Shown: one piece after another, positions 23,326-32,004 of the stretch
Position numbering within the stretch: position 1 is the stretch's first letter
How the letters are laid out: each line of letters begins with the position of its first letter
Source: Rikenellaceae bacterium
GTDB lineage: Bacteria; Bacteroidota; Bacteroidia; Bacteroidales; Rikenellaceae
Length of the DNA: 32,004 nucleotides
Assembly: GCA_020859685.1 (NCBI GenBank)
Contig: JAJBVT010000029.1
Location: 1-32,004, forward strand
Direction: 5' to 3'
Notes under the pieces: model-generated
Seen by the model: the letters and a program-made list of their open reading frames with translations, nothing else
Told to the model about the DNA's origin: nothing
The model's database searches: none
Position numbers and translations under genes: made by a program

Positions 23326-26241
23326 ATGAAATTGAACATAAAATTCCTGTTGCTCACAGCGGTGACGGTGCTTTGGTCGCTCGCCTCGACGGGACAGTAC
23401 CGTTATGACTCGGTGGAAGGCGACCCAATCAATGCGCGGATATACACGCTCGATAACGGACTGAAGGTCTACATGGCGGTCAACAAAGAGACCCCGCGGA
23501 TTCAGACCTATATCGCCGTCAAAGTCGGCGCGAAGAACGACCCGGCGGAGACCACCGGGCTGGCCCACTATTTCGAACACCTGATGTTCAAAGGGACCGA
23601 GAAGTTCGGTACGCAGGATTACCAGGCGGAGAAACCGCTGCTGGACGAGATTGAACGGCAGTTCGAAGTATACCGCAATACAACGGACGAGCAGGAGCGG
23701 GCAGCCATCTACCGCACCATCGATTCCCTGAGCTTTGTGGCTTCTACCATCGCTATCCCCAACGAGTACGACAAACTGATGTCGGCAATCGGGGCCACCG
23801 GAACCAACGCCTACACGGGTTACGATATGACTGTATATATCGAGGATATACCGTCCAACCAGGTGGAAAACTGGGCGATGATACAGGCCGACAGGTTCCG
23901 CAACCCGGTGATAAGGGGGTTCCACACGGAACTCGAGACGGTGTACGAGGAGAAGAACATGTACCTAACGAACGACGGTATGAAGGTGATGGAGGCCATG
24001 CTCACCGCCCTTTATCCGGTCCATCCGTACGGCACGCAAACCGTGCTCGGCACGCAGGAGCACCTTAAAAATCCATCCATAACCAATATCAAAGCCTACC
24101 ACCGCATCTGGTACGTACCCAACAACATGGCCATCTGCCTGTCGGGCGATTTCGACCCGGACGAGATGATCGCCACCATCGACCGATATTTCGGCGATAT
24201 GGTACCCAACTACGACCTGCCCGAAGTGCAGACCCTCGGGGAACTGGAACCGATAACCTCGCCGATCGAGGAGGAGATATGGGGCAACGACGCCGAGAAC
24301 ATCGTCCTCGCATGGCGGGCGGGCGGCTACCGCGACAAAGACGCGGATGTCCTTAATATCCTCACCTCGGTCCTCTATAACGGCGACGCCGGGCTTATAG
24401 ACCTCGACCTGATGCAGCAGCAGAAGGTACTCGGGGCCTATGGATACTACTCCCCGCTGGCCGACCACGGGGTGGTGATAGTGGCCGGGTACCCGAAGGC
24501 CGGGCAGACCCTCGACGAGGTGCGCTCTCTGCTTCTCGCCGAGGTAGACAAGCTGCGCCGCGGCGACTTCGACGAGCAGCTGCTCGAGGCCACCATCAAT
24601 AACTTCAAGGCCTACTTCATGCAGTTGACCGATTCGAACAGCAAGCGGGCCGACTGGTTCGTGGAGACTTTCGTGAACGGACTGGAGTGGGAAGACGAAG
24701 TACACCAGCTCGAACGGATGAGCCGTATAACCAAAGCCGATATCGTGGAGGCGGCCAACCGGCTGATGCGGGACGATAACTACCTCGTTATCTACAAGCG
24801 CGAAGGCCGTGACCCGGGCGAGATGAAGATATCGGCCCCGGAAATTACCCCTATCGCCGTGAACCGTGACAGCGAGAGCGAATTTCTGCGCGGCATCCGC
24901 CTGAAAGAGGTGGAACCGATAGAACCCGTCTTCGTGGATTACGACCGCGATATGGGCCGGTTCACCGGCAAGTCGGGCATCGAGGTGCTTTACAAACAGA
25001 ACCCGACCAATGACCTGTTCGAGTTGTCGTACGTATACGAGACCGATTCGAACAACGACCCGGCGATGAACATCGCCTTCGACTACCTCGACTACCTCGG
25101 GACCAGCACGATGAGTCCGGAAGACATAGGCCGGGAGTTCTACAATATGGCCTGTTCGTTCTCGGTATCCTCGGGCGCCGAGCGTTCGCAGATAACCCTG
25201 CGCGGCTTAGGGGAAAACATGGAAAGGGCGGCCGAGCTGCTCGAATCCATCCTTGCCGACGCACAGCCCAATGCCGAAGCCCTCGAAAATATGAAGGCCG
25301 ACATCCTCAAGGCGCGTGCCGACGCGAAACTCAACCAGTCGGCCAATTTCAGCGCCCTGGCCAACTATGCCCTCTACGGCCCGAAATCGCCGCTGACCAA
25401 CGTTCTGTCGGAAGAGCAGCTGGCCGCGCTGACACCGGAGGAACTGCTGTCGCGCATCCGTTCGCTGACCCGGATGGAGCATCGGATTACCTACTACGGA
25501 CCTCTCTCCGGCGACGAACTCCTTGCCGGAATCGAAAAGTTCCACCACGTTCCCGCCCGGCTGGAACCCGTACCGGAACTGATACGATACGAATACCAGC
25601 CCACCGGCGACAGTAAGGTGCTGGTGGTGAATTACGACGCCGCGCAGGTCTACTACGCACAGCTCTCCAACACCGAAGAGTTCTATAACCCTGCAATGGA
25701 CCCCCGGATGAGGCTTTTCAACGAATATTTCGGCGGGAGTATGAACTCTATCGTATTCCAGGAGATGCGCGAGGCCCGCGGGCTGGCATATATGGCCCGG
25801 GCTTACCTCTATTCACCCGCAAGGCTTACACTGCCCTATTACGTTCAGGCCGTTATCGCCACGCAAAACGACAAGTTGACCGATGCCGTCGAAGCGTTCC
25901 ACGATATTCTTAACAATATGCCCGAATCCGAAGCGGCGCTCAGTCTGGCAAAAGACGCTACAATCACCACCATCCGTACCGACAGGATAATCAAGGCCAG
26001 CGTCCTTAGCAGTTATATCCGCAACCGGGACCTCGGGATAGACTACGACCGCAACAAGCCGGTGTTCGAAGAGATACCATCCCTCACGCTGGATGATATC
26101 CGGGAGTTCCACAGCCGGTGGATTAAGGACCGCAACTATACATATATACTACTGGGTGATATCGAAGACCTCGACCTCGAAGCGATGGAGGCCTACGGGC
26201 CCGTCACCATACTCTCGCAGGAGGAGATTTTCGGGTATTGA
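23326..26241 (+). CDS. Secreted M16-family zinc peptidase (pitrilysin-like, two-unit)
   Basis: The 971-residue protein starts with a Sec signal peptide (about 1-23, ending ASTGQ). The first M16 unit has the inverted zinc motif HxxEH as HYFEH (81-85), with the distal ligand Glu209 in TVYEEKNMY (206-213) and the typical DGMK after it. The second M16 unit (about 530-960) lacks HxxEH and is the usual non-catalytic half; it carries the substrate-binding motif EMREARGLAYM. This is the common Bacteroidetes periplasmic 'insulinase' type that degrades peptides within a closed chamber. The gene is monocistronic, with a promoter box and a terminator of its own. Confidence 0.93.
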   Translation: MKLNIKFLLLTAVTVLWSLASTGQYRYDSVEGDPINARIYTLDNGLKVYMAVNKETPRIQTYIAVKVGAKNDPAETTGLAHYFEHLMFKGTEKFGTQDYQAEKPLLDEIERQFEVYRNTTDEQERAAIYRTIDSLSFVASTIAIPNEYDKLMSAIGATGTNAYTGYDMTVYIEDIPSNQVENWAMIQADRFRNPVIRGFHTELETVYEEKNMYLTNDGMKVMEAMLTALYPVHPYGTQTVLGTQEHLKNPSITNIKAYHRIWYVPNNMAICLSGDFDPDEMIATIDRYFGDMVPNYDLPEVQTLGELEPITSPIEEEIWGNDAENIVLAWRAGGYRDKDADVLNILTSVLYNGDAGLIDLDLMQQQKVLGAYGYYSPLADHGVVIVAGYPKAGQTLDEVRSLLLAEVDKLRRGDFDEQLLEATINNFKAYFMQLTDSNSKRADWFVETFVNGLEWEDEVHQLERMSRITKADIVEAANRLMRDDNYLVIYKREGRDPGEMKISAPEITPIAVNRDSESEFLRGIRLKEVEPIEPVFVDYDRDMGRFTGKSGIEVLYKQNPTNDLFELSYVYETDSNNDPAMNIAFDYLDYLGTSTMSPEDIGREFYNMACSFSVSSGAERSQITLRGLGENMERAAELLESILADAQPNAEALENMKADILKARADAKLNQSANFSALANYALYGPKSPLTNVLSEEQLAALTPEELLSRIRSLTRMEHRITYYGPLSGDELLAGIEKFHHVPARLEPVPELIRYEYQPTGDSKVLVVNYDAAQVYYAQLSNTEEFYNPAMDPRMRLFNEYFGGSMNSIVFQEMREARGLAYMARAYLYSPARLTLPYYVQAVIATQNDKLTDAVEAFHDILNNMPESEAALSLAKDATITTIRTDRIIKASVLSSYIRNRDLGIDYDRNKPVFEEIPSLTLDDIREFHSRWIKDRNYTYILLGDIEDLDLEAMEAYGPVTILSQEEIFGY

Positions 26242-26275
26242 TACCCGCCGGTTATTTGTCAAGCCTTTAACGATT

Positions 26276-26306
26276 TCCCCCGGAATTATACTCCCGGGGG
26301 ATTTTT
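26276..26306 (+). terminator. Intrinsic terminator of the M16 peptidase gene
   Basis: TCCCCCGG (26276-26283) pairs with CCGGGGGA (26294-26301) around a 10-nt loop, followed by TTTTTAT. It begins 35 bp after the stop codon. Confidence 0.85.
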
Positions 26307-26429
26307 ATATCCGCACCCCTATCCGTGGCAGTCACAGGAAAAACCGGGCCCTGGTACTCTTTTTCAGCCAATTATTTATACCTTTAGTTTTAAGGCGGGT
26401 AATGCCTGCCGAAATAAAAAACGACCGTT

Positions 26430-28322
26430 ATGAAAAAAACCGCCTTAATCGTGGTCGCCGCCATCTGCCTGCTCGGATGTTCCGGAGGCGACCGCATCAT
26501 CGAACGACCGAACACGGTCGTAAGGAACTCCAACCCGCTGGAGATAGATAAAGTAATCGTGAACGATACGGCTACCGTCCTCTATATCAACGCCTATTTC
26601 TACCCCGGCTGGTGGATATTCGTAAACGAAGCTACCTATATTCAGGCCGGGGGAGTTAAATACCCGCTCAAAGGAGCAGACGGAATCGTAATACACGAAC
26701 GCCACTACATGCCCGAGAGCGGCGAGGACGGTTTTATCCTCTGGTTCGACCCGCTACCGAAGGGAACTGTAAGTTTCGACCTTATAGAGTCGGACTGTGA
26801 CGACTGTTTCAAAATATGGGGTATAGACCTCGCGGGCAACGCCTCCTATAAAAACCTCCTGCCCGCGGACCTGAAGGCTTTCGAAGTCCCGCAACCCGGC
26901 GAGCAGACGCCCGAGCCGGAGCTCCGGGTGGGTAAAACACGGGTGGAGGTTATACTCCACGGTTCGCCCGAAAGCTATTTCCCGGAACAAAAAGTTCTGT
27001 ATGTCGCTAATTTCCTGACCGGCGAACGTTCCGAGTGGCCGGTGGAGAGCCTCGGTAACGGCCGTTACGTCTTCGAATCGGAGCAGTACGGCACAGCATA
27101 CGCAGCACTGTTTATAGACGAAGCGAGGGCAAAAATGATACTTTCGCCCGGTGAGCAGGCCGAGGTCCATATAGATATTCCCGCCTTCGGTGCCACGCAG
27201 TCGCGGTATTCGACACTTCCGGAGGTACCTTACGCGGCTTTCCGCGGGGTGTACGCAAAACTGAACAACGAACTCAATATGCCCGGCAATGGTTACGAGC
27301 ACGATATATACGCACCGGCAATCGACCCGGCAACATGGAGACTGACCGACCAGAAATACAGGGAGCTAATTACGTCGGTATGCCGTCGAATGGAGGAAGA
27401 TATCGACGCCCTCGACGTGTCGGAGCAGCTCAGGGATGTTTACAGGCAGGATATCAAGAGTCAGGCGGTGATTGCCGTAACCAGCAAACGGATGTTTTTT
27501 TCCAACTCCGAATATATGGAGAAACGCAGGGACGATATCCAGTTTCAGGTGAGGAACGCAACTCCCGAGGATTACGAACTGCTTTCCGGATTCGACCTTA
27601 ACGACCTGCGGTGGATGTATTCGGGCATGTTCTTCAACCTGCCGCGGCAGGCGGTGGCAAATGTGGATACTTTCACGCCAGGGCAGGCCGATGCTATTAT
27701 AGAACTACTCAGCGGCGGCAGGGACGGTCTGATTACGGACCTGTCAAAGAGCTACCGGGCGTTCGATGCGGTGGAATCGGAAGCCGGAGCATCCCCGGCC
27801 GAATGGGAAGGCCTCTCATCGGCATCTTTGCCCTTCTATGCCAATGCCTATAAAAGTATGCGCGAAAAGGCCATGAAAACCCGGGAGAAGGCTCTGAAAG
27901 AGGGCGGTTTCGTGATAAACGATACCCCGCAGGTAGCGGACGAGCGGATACTCGATGCCATACTGGCCGACTACAAGGGCCGTCCGGTATTCGTGGATTT
28001 CTGGGCCACATGGTGTGTGCCGTGCCTGAACGCAATGAAGACCATAAAACCGCTGAAACCCGAAATGGCCGACCACGGTGTGGTAACGCTCTATATTTCC
28101 AACTCCTCCTCGCCCGAGAGCAAATGGATGTCGATGCTGCCCGAGATAGGCGGTATACACTATTACCTTACCGACAGCCAATGGTCCGCCCTCACGGCCC
28201 GGTACAATATCACCGGAATACCGCAATATATGATATTCGACCGGGATGGTAATAAGACCTACCAGACGGCCGGGTTCCCCGGGGTGGATAAGATGAGGGA
28301 AGAACTGGAAAAGGTCTGGTAG
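26430..28322 (+). CDS. TlpA-type thioredoxin-fold lipoprotein
   Basis: A lipoprotein signal (MKKTALIVVAAICLLGC, lipobox Cys17) is followed by a ~490-residue region with mostly beta sequence (about 30-280) and then helices (about 290-510). The C-terminal TlpA/thioredoxin domain has WATWCVPC (redox cysteines 529 and 532) and the cis-Pro loop GIPQYMIFD (Pro598). This layout is the Bacteroidetes envelope disulfide reductase/TlpA type. The N-terminal region is not the usual short DUF4369 and I do not recognise it; an additional Cys pair, DCDDC, lies near residue 127. It probably reduces or isomerises disulfides in the periplasm, with the target set by the N-terminal part. A near-match -7 box (TACCTTTA, 26379-26386) precedes it. 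Confidence 0.88.
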   Translation: MKKTALIVVAAICLLGCSGGDRIIERPNTVVRNSNPLEIDKVIVNDTATVLYINAYFYPGWWIFVNEATYIQAGGVKYPLKGADGIVIHERHYMPESGEDGFILWFDPLPKGTVSFDLIESDCDDCFKIWGIDLAGNASYKNLLPADLKAFEVPQPGEQTPEPELRVGKTRVEVILHGSPESYFPEQKVLYVANFLTGERSEWPVESLGNGRYVFESEQYGTAYAALFIDEARAKMILSPGEQAEVHIDIPAFGATQSRYSTLPEVPYAAFRGVYAKLNNELNMPGNGYEHDIYAPAIDPATWRLTDQKYRELITSVCRRMEEDIDALDVSEQLRDVYRQDIKSQAVIAVTSKRMFFSNSEYMEKRRDDIQFQVRNATPEDYELLSGFDLNDLRWMYSGMFFNLPRQAVANVDTFTPGQADAIIELLSGGRDGLITDLSKSYRAFDAVESEAGASPAEWEGLSSASLPFYANAYKSMREKAMKTREKALKEGGFVINDTPQVADERILDAILADYKGRPVFVDFWATWCVPCLNAMKTIKPLKPEMADHGVVTLYISNSSSPESKWMSMLPEIGGIHYYLTDSQWSALTARYNITGIPQYMIFDRDGNKTYQTAGFPGVDKMREELEKVW

Positions 28323-28347
28323 CGACCGCATTTCCCGATAAACTCCG

Positions 28348-28374
28348 AGCCGGATGCCGATAAAGCATCCGGCT
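28348..28374. terminator. Shared terminator between tlpA-like gene and antiporter gene
   Basis: AGCCGGATGC (28348-28357) and its inverted copy (28365-28374) flank a 7-nt loop in the 60-bp gap between two convergent genes, with TTGGTTTG after it. Probably bidirectional. Confidence 0.7.
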
Positions 28375-28382
28375 TTGGTTTG

Positions 28383-29516
28383 TTACCTCTCGATTACCCA
28401 GATTATATAAGCTATATAGAAAACAAGTAACACTATCCCCTCCGCGCGGTCGATGCGTTTTTTACGCAGGGTAAACGCCGCAACGAACAGGAGAGAAGCG
28501 GCAAGGAACACCACCAGCAGGTCGGCCACTCCGATATCGCCCGTCTTCAGGGGAGCTACCGTTGCGCTCGCACCCAACACCATAAAGATATTGAGGACGT
28601 TGGACCCGAGGATATTCCCGAGGGCGATACCCGGCCTCTTTTTCACAGCCGCGACCACGCTCGCCGCAAGCTCCGGCAACGAGGTGCCGCCCGCTACGAT
28701 GGTGACCGCGATTACGGTATCGCTGATACCGAACCGACGGGCGAGCGACACCGCACCATTCAGGAACAGCTCCCCGCCTATGACCAGCCCCGCCAGCCCG
28801 CCGAGGGTCATAAGTACGAGTACCCATATAGTGCGGGTTTTCGCTCTACACTCCGTGGCAGCGGACGGAGAAAATTTTTCCCCGGCACGGGTTTCCATAC
28901 CGGCCGTTCCCGATTCTGAACAGCCGTCTATGGTTCTGCCCGAGTCGGAAGAGGTATCGGAAACTGTTACCGGGTCTGCGTTCGAACCGGCAAAATGGGT
29001 CGCTTCGGGATTCAGGCCCGCTGAAGTTCCCGCCGGGACGGTCCGGCCGCTCCCCAGCCCGGAATAGACCGAGTAGGCGATAAATACCGCAAAGAAGCAG
29101 AGCATCAGCAGCCCCTCGCTCCGGCTTATGACGGGAGCGGTCGCCCGGTCGAGCCACATATCGCCCGCACAGATAAGGAGAACCACCGTCGCCAGTACCC
29201 CGAACGGGATATCCTTGCGGACATTGTCGGAAGTAAGCGCAAGCGGAAATATAATCGCCGTGACGCCCACTATAACGAGTGTATTGAAGAGGTTTGAACC
29301 GACCACGTTACCGACCGCAATGGCGTCCTCGCCACGGAATGCGGAGAGCAGGCTCACCACCAGTTCCGGTACCGAGGTGCCAATGGCCACCACCGTAAGA
29401 CCCACTATAAACTCCGACACCCCGAACCGGGTGGCGATACCCGAGGCCCCATCGGTCATGATATTCGCCCCGTAAACCACCAGCGCGAGTCCGATTAAAA
29501 CACTGATTATATCCAT
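28383..29516 (-). CDS. CaxA/YrbG-type sodium/calcium antiporter with long central loop
   Basis: These inner-membrane proteins exchange Ca2+ (or Na+/K+) across the membrane. Both inverted alpha-repeats are present: GTSVPELVVSLLSA with GNVVGSNLFN in the first half, and GGTSLPELAASVVAA with GNILGSNVLN in the second. These provide the acidic and Asn residues of the ion site. About ten membrane helices are expected. The start at 29516 (MDIISVLIGLALVVYGAN) fits the family better than the Met 33 nt upstream. The 377-residue length is larger than the usual ~320. The extra lies in a hydrophilic, Gly/Ser/Thr-rich loop between the two halves (about residues 153-225), which may be a regulatory insert or a low-complexity expansion. 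Confidence 0.9.
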   Translation of the reverse strand: MDIISVLIGLALVVYGANIMTDGASGIATRFGVSEFIVGLTVVAIGTSVPELVVSLLSAFRGEDAIAVGNVVGSNLFNTLVIVGVTAIIFPLALTSDNVRKDIPFGVLATVVLLICAGDMWLDRATAPVISRSEGLLMLCFFAVFIAYSVYSGLGSGRTVPAGTSAGLNPEATHFAGSNADPVTVSDTSSDSGRTIDGCSESGTAGMETRAGEKFSPSAATECRAKTRTIWVLVLMTLGGLAGLVIGGELFLNGAVSLARRFGISDTVIAVTIVAGGTSLPELAASVVAAVKKRPGIALGNILGSNVLNIFMVLGASATVAPLKTGDIGVADLLVVFLAASLLFVAAFTLRKKRIDRAEGIVLLVFYIAYIIWVIER

Positions 29517-29694
29517 AAGCGCAACTCTAATCCGGTACGGATAATGCAAAACCCATGCAAGGGACCTTTAACAGGCCTGCCGGAGCAGCCCGACACCGGG
29601 CGGACGACGGCCGATACTGTGAACCGGCCCCTTATGTAAGTTTTATTTTAAAAGGGTACACATAATTTCGTAAATTCGCAGCCGTATACCGACT

Positions 29695-30828
29695 ATGAAA
29701 AATTTCCTGACATACCTTCTGCCGTTACTGCTTTTACTTGCGGGAACGAGCGCATGTAAAGACGATAAGGAGTCCAAACCTTTTATAACCGATGCCAATT
29801 TCTACAACCTCTGCCTCGAACTTTACGATATCGACGGGGACAGTGTCTTCACCCGGTACGAGGCGTCGCTCGTTACCGAACTGATACTGAACAACCACAG
29901 CATCCGTTCACTGGAGGGGATAGAATACTTCACCGCGCTCGAATACCTCGACTGCACAGAGAACCTTATATCGGAAATAGATATGTCGGCCAATCCGACT
30001 CTCAAGGTACTTAACGCTAATTTCAATCCCATCGAAACGCTCGACGTCACGCGAAACCCGCTGCTCGAAGAGCTGTGGTGTACGCCGCGGGACGAGGGCG
30101 TGGGTAAACTTACGGCTCTCGATGTTTCGGGGAACCCCCGTCTGAAAACACTTGTCTGCAACCGGCTGGGATTGAATTCGCTGGATCTCTCGGCCAATCC
30201 GCTGCTTACGGAAATATACTGTAACGGGAATAATATCCGGACCCTCGACGTAAGTGGATGCAGCGCTCTGACGGAACTTCAGGCGGCTTCCTCCGGGATT
30301 TCCGTCCTGCGGCTTCCTCCGGCCGGGAACCTTCTGCGGCTGAGTATCGATAATAACGGTATATCGGCTCTCGATCTGGCCGGGCAGACGGCTCTCGTTT
30401 CGCTCTCGTGCGGAGCAAACCCGCTTACGACCGTGGAGAATATCCGTGACTGCCGGTCGCTGGTTACCTTCGGCTGCATGGATGGCTCGCTTACGCAGTT
30501 GGACGTTTCGGGCCTCGCTTCGCTCCGAACCCTCCACTGCTCGGGCAACGACCTGACCGCACTCGATATATCAGGCTGCGACGCACTGTGGACACTCAAC
30601 TGCGACGGCAACCGTCTGACCGTTCTCGATACCGGCGGGCTTACAAAGCTCGAGACCTTCTATTGCCGCGACAATACCCTGCAATCTCTCGACTTGCGCA
30701 CCAGCACTGCCCTGCGGCACTTATACTGCACCGGGAACGATAACCTTACCGTAAAAATCAGGCAGGAAACCTTCGATAATCTCTCCTCATACTCCGAGAC
30801 AGCGGGCGCTACTTTTGAAATCGAATAA
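29695..30828 (+). CDS. EF-hand plus leucine-rich-repeat lipoprotein, probably surface-exposed
   Basis: The N-terminus (MKNFLTYLLPLLLLLAGTSAC) is a lipoprotein signal with Cys21, followed by KDDKESK, which resembles the acidic export signal that sends Bacteroidetes lipoproteins to the cell surface. A perfect EF-hand calcium loop, DIDGDSVFTRYE, lies at 45-56 (Asp45, Asp47, Asp49, Glu56). From about 60 to 360 there are roughly a dozen ~21-residue leucine-rich repeats of the type LxxLDVSxNxxLxxLxCxxN, common in Bacteroidetes surface proteins. It likely binds a protein or carbohydrate ligand; the ligand is unknown. It is monocistronic and convergent with the ROK kinase gene. Confidence 0.85.
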   Translation: MKNFLTYLLPLLLLLAGTSACKDDKESKPFITDANFYNLCLELYDIDGDSVFTRYEASLVTELILNNHSIRSLEGIEYFTALEYLDCTENLISEIDMSANPTLKVLNANFNPIETLDVTRNPLLEELWCTPRDEGVGKLTALDVSGNPRLKTLVCNRLGLNSLDLSANPLLTEIYCNGNNIRTLDVSGCSALTELQAASSGISVLRLPPAGNLLRLSIDNNGISALDLAGQTALVSLSCGANPLTTVENIRDCRSLVTFGCMDGSLTQLDVSGLASLRTLHCSGNDLTALDISGCDALWTLNCDGNRLTVLDTGGLTKLETFYCRDNTLQSLDLRTSTALRHLYCTGNDNLTVKIRQETFDNLSSYSETAGATFEIE

Positions 30829-30974
30829 AGTTCCTATCCCCAGCGGAGCGATTCACCGGGCAAAGCCGGTAATACCTTTACTCCCCAATCCCCGCAGGCC
30901 TAACCTTAGCGGCTGGTTTCTTTGAAGACATTCAACACGACACCACGGGGGCTTTCCCACACCGGTCGAGTTAA

Positions 30975-31934
30975 CTATTTTACAGAGTCCCAGACGAGCG
31001 CCGATGCCCCCAGTATCGCGGCATTCTTCCCGTCGATGCCCGAAGGCAGAATCTTAACCTTATTGTGGAAATTGGCGAGCATGTGCATTTCCATATACTT
31101 ACGGGTAGGCTCGAATATGTACTTTCCCGCTTTGGCAAGGCCGCCGAAGAGGAATATCGCTTCGGGCGATGTGATTGCCACGGCATCCGCAAGGGCCTGC
31201 CCGAGCATCATACCGGTATATTCGTAGGCTTCTATGGCCAGCGGGTCGCCGTTGAGCGCCGCCTTGGTAATCATTTCCGCCGTAAGCTCGTTGTAGGGAA
31301 CGGAACGAAATTCGCTCTCCTCTATATGGTCGGCAAGCAGCTTGAACACCGTGCGCTTTATCCCCGTCGCCGAAGCATAGGTCTCGAGGCAGCCCTTGCG
31401 CCCGCATCCGCAGCGGCGGCCGGTACGGTTTACGATAACGTGCCCCAACTCACCGGCGAAGCTGTCGTGGCCGTAGATAAGTTTCCCGTTGGAGACGAAG
31501 CCGCTTCCCAAGCCCGTCCCGAGCGTTACGACGATAAAATCCTTCATCCCCTTCGCACCACCGTATACCATTTCACCGATGGCAGCGGCATTGGCATCAT
31601 TAGTGATAATGACGGGAATCGTGGGGAAGAAGCGTTTCATCCGGTCCACCACCGGCACCACCCCCTGCCAGACGATATTGGCTGCGTTCTCTATCGTACC
31701 GTGAAAGTGGTTGGCGTTGGGACCGCCTATACCTACTCCGACGATATCCACCGGGCAGTCCAACTGCCGCACCAGGTTCTGTATTCCGATATATAGTTCT
31801 TCGACATAGCGGTCGAAGTCGGGAAACTGCTTTGTCGACATTACGCTTTCGCCGTACATTTCCCCTTCGGGGTCGACCAGCCCGAATGCAGTGTTCGTTC
31901 CGCCGATGTCGATTCCGATTGCGAGCCTTTTCAT
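30975..31934 (-). CDS. ROK-family sugar kinase (probable glucokinase)
   Basis: The 319-residue protein has the N-terminal ATP/phosphate loop DIGGTNTAFGLVD (9-21), the catalytic Asp113 in TNDANAAA, the sugar-contacting GELGH (161-165), and the ROK zinc site His165 with Cys175, Cys177 and Cys182 (CGCGRKGC). Members phosphorylate glucose, N-acetyl-sugars or mannose; some are repressors with an N-terminal helix-turn-helix, which is absent here, so this is an enzyme. Substrate specificity cannot be assigned from sequence alone. The upstream 70 bp are AT-rich and probably hold the promoter. The gene is convergent with the leucine-rich-repeat gene. Confidence 0.92.
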   Translation of the reverse strand: MKRLAIGIDIGGTNTAFGLVDPEGEMYGESVMSTKQFPDFDRYVEELYIGIQNLVRQLDCPVDIVGVGIGGPNANHFHGTIENAANIVWQGVVPVVDRMKRFFPTIPVIITNDANAAAIGEMVYGGAKGMKDFIVVTLGTGLGSGFVSNGKLIYGHDSFAGELGHVIVNRTGRRCGCGRKGCLETYASATGIKRTVFKLLADHIEESEFRSVPYNELTAEMITKAALNGDPLAIEAYEYTGMMLGQALADAVAITSPEAIFLFGGLAKAGKYIFEPTRKYMEMHMLANFHNKVKILPSGIDGKNAAILGASALVWDSVK

Positions 31935-32004
31935 TTGTTGGAAGCAGGTTAGTTAGTTATTAAAAAAATTTAATTTTATAAAAATAAATAATTATCGGAT
32001 GATT

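Overview
The window looks like a chromosomal segment of a Bacteroidales bacterium, probably Alistipes/Rikenellaceae-like. This is inferred from several features: many genes are preceded by the Bacteroidetes -7 motif TAnnTTTG instead of a Shine-Dalgarno; a DUF3822-type gene abuts rsmD; MqnA points to the futalosine menaquinone route; lipoproteins, M49 and M16 peptidases and a TlpA-type thioredoxin are abundant; and the core is rich in G+C (about 60% in lines counted by hand).

Region 1 (1-2340) is a worn-out island. An AT-richer Fic-domain gene lies next to a dead tyrosine integrase (two nonsense codons, catalytic middle deleted), which abuts tRNA-Asp(GTC), a classic integration target. Region 2 (2469-4524, minus) is a three-gene unit: membrane-anchored hypothetical, DUF3822-like protein, RsmD. 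Region 3 (4690-12011) carries DNA-metabolism and housekeeping genes: a RecD/Dda-like helicase, then a 660-bp gene-free stretch full of inverted repeats, ComF, PriA, MqnA and CorA.

Region 4 (12010-12269) is the most striking feature. It is a 260-bp symmetric element between the convergent corA and a large receiver/PPDK-N gene. It has 20-bp perfect ends that overlap the end of both genes, a 23-bp perfect central hairpin, and two smaller hairpins in each arm whose sequences differ between arms while base pairing is kept.

Region 5 (12246-19326) holds the receiver-PPDK-N protein, a GNAT-like protein, RecO and two tandem paralogous membrane proteins. Region 6 (19728-26241) holds a dipeptidyl-peptidase III lipoprotein divergent from panC-panD, then a periplasmic M16 peptidase. 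Region 7 (26430-31934) holds a TlpA-like lipoprotein, a CaxA/YrbG-type antiporter with a long central loop, an EF-hand/leucine-rich-repeat lipoprotein and a ROK-family sugar kinase.

Most of the window is ordinary core genome. No CRISPR array, intact transposase or recognisable multi-gene defence system was seen. The unexplained content is non-coding: the 12010-12269 palindromic element and the inverted-repeat-rich region 6118-6778.
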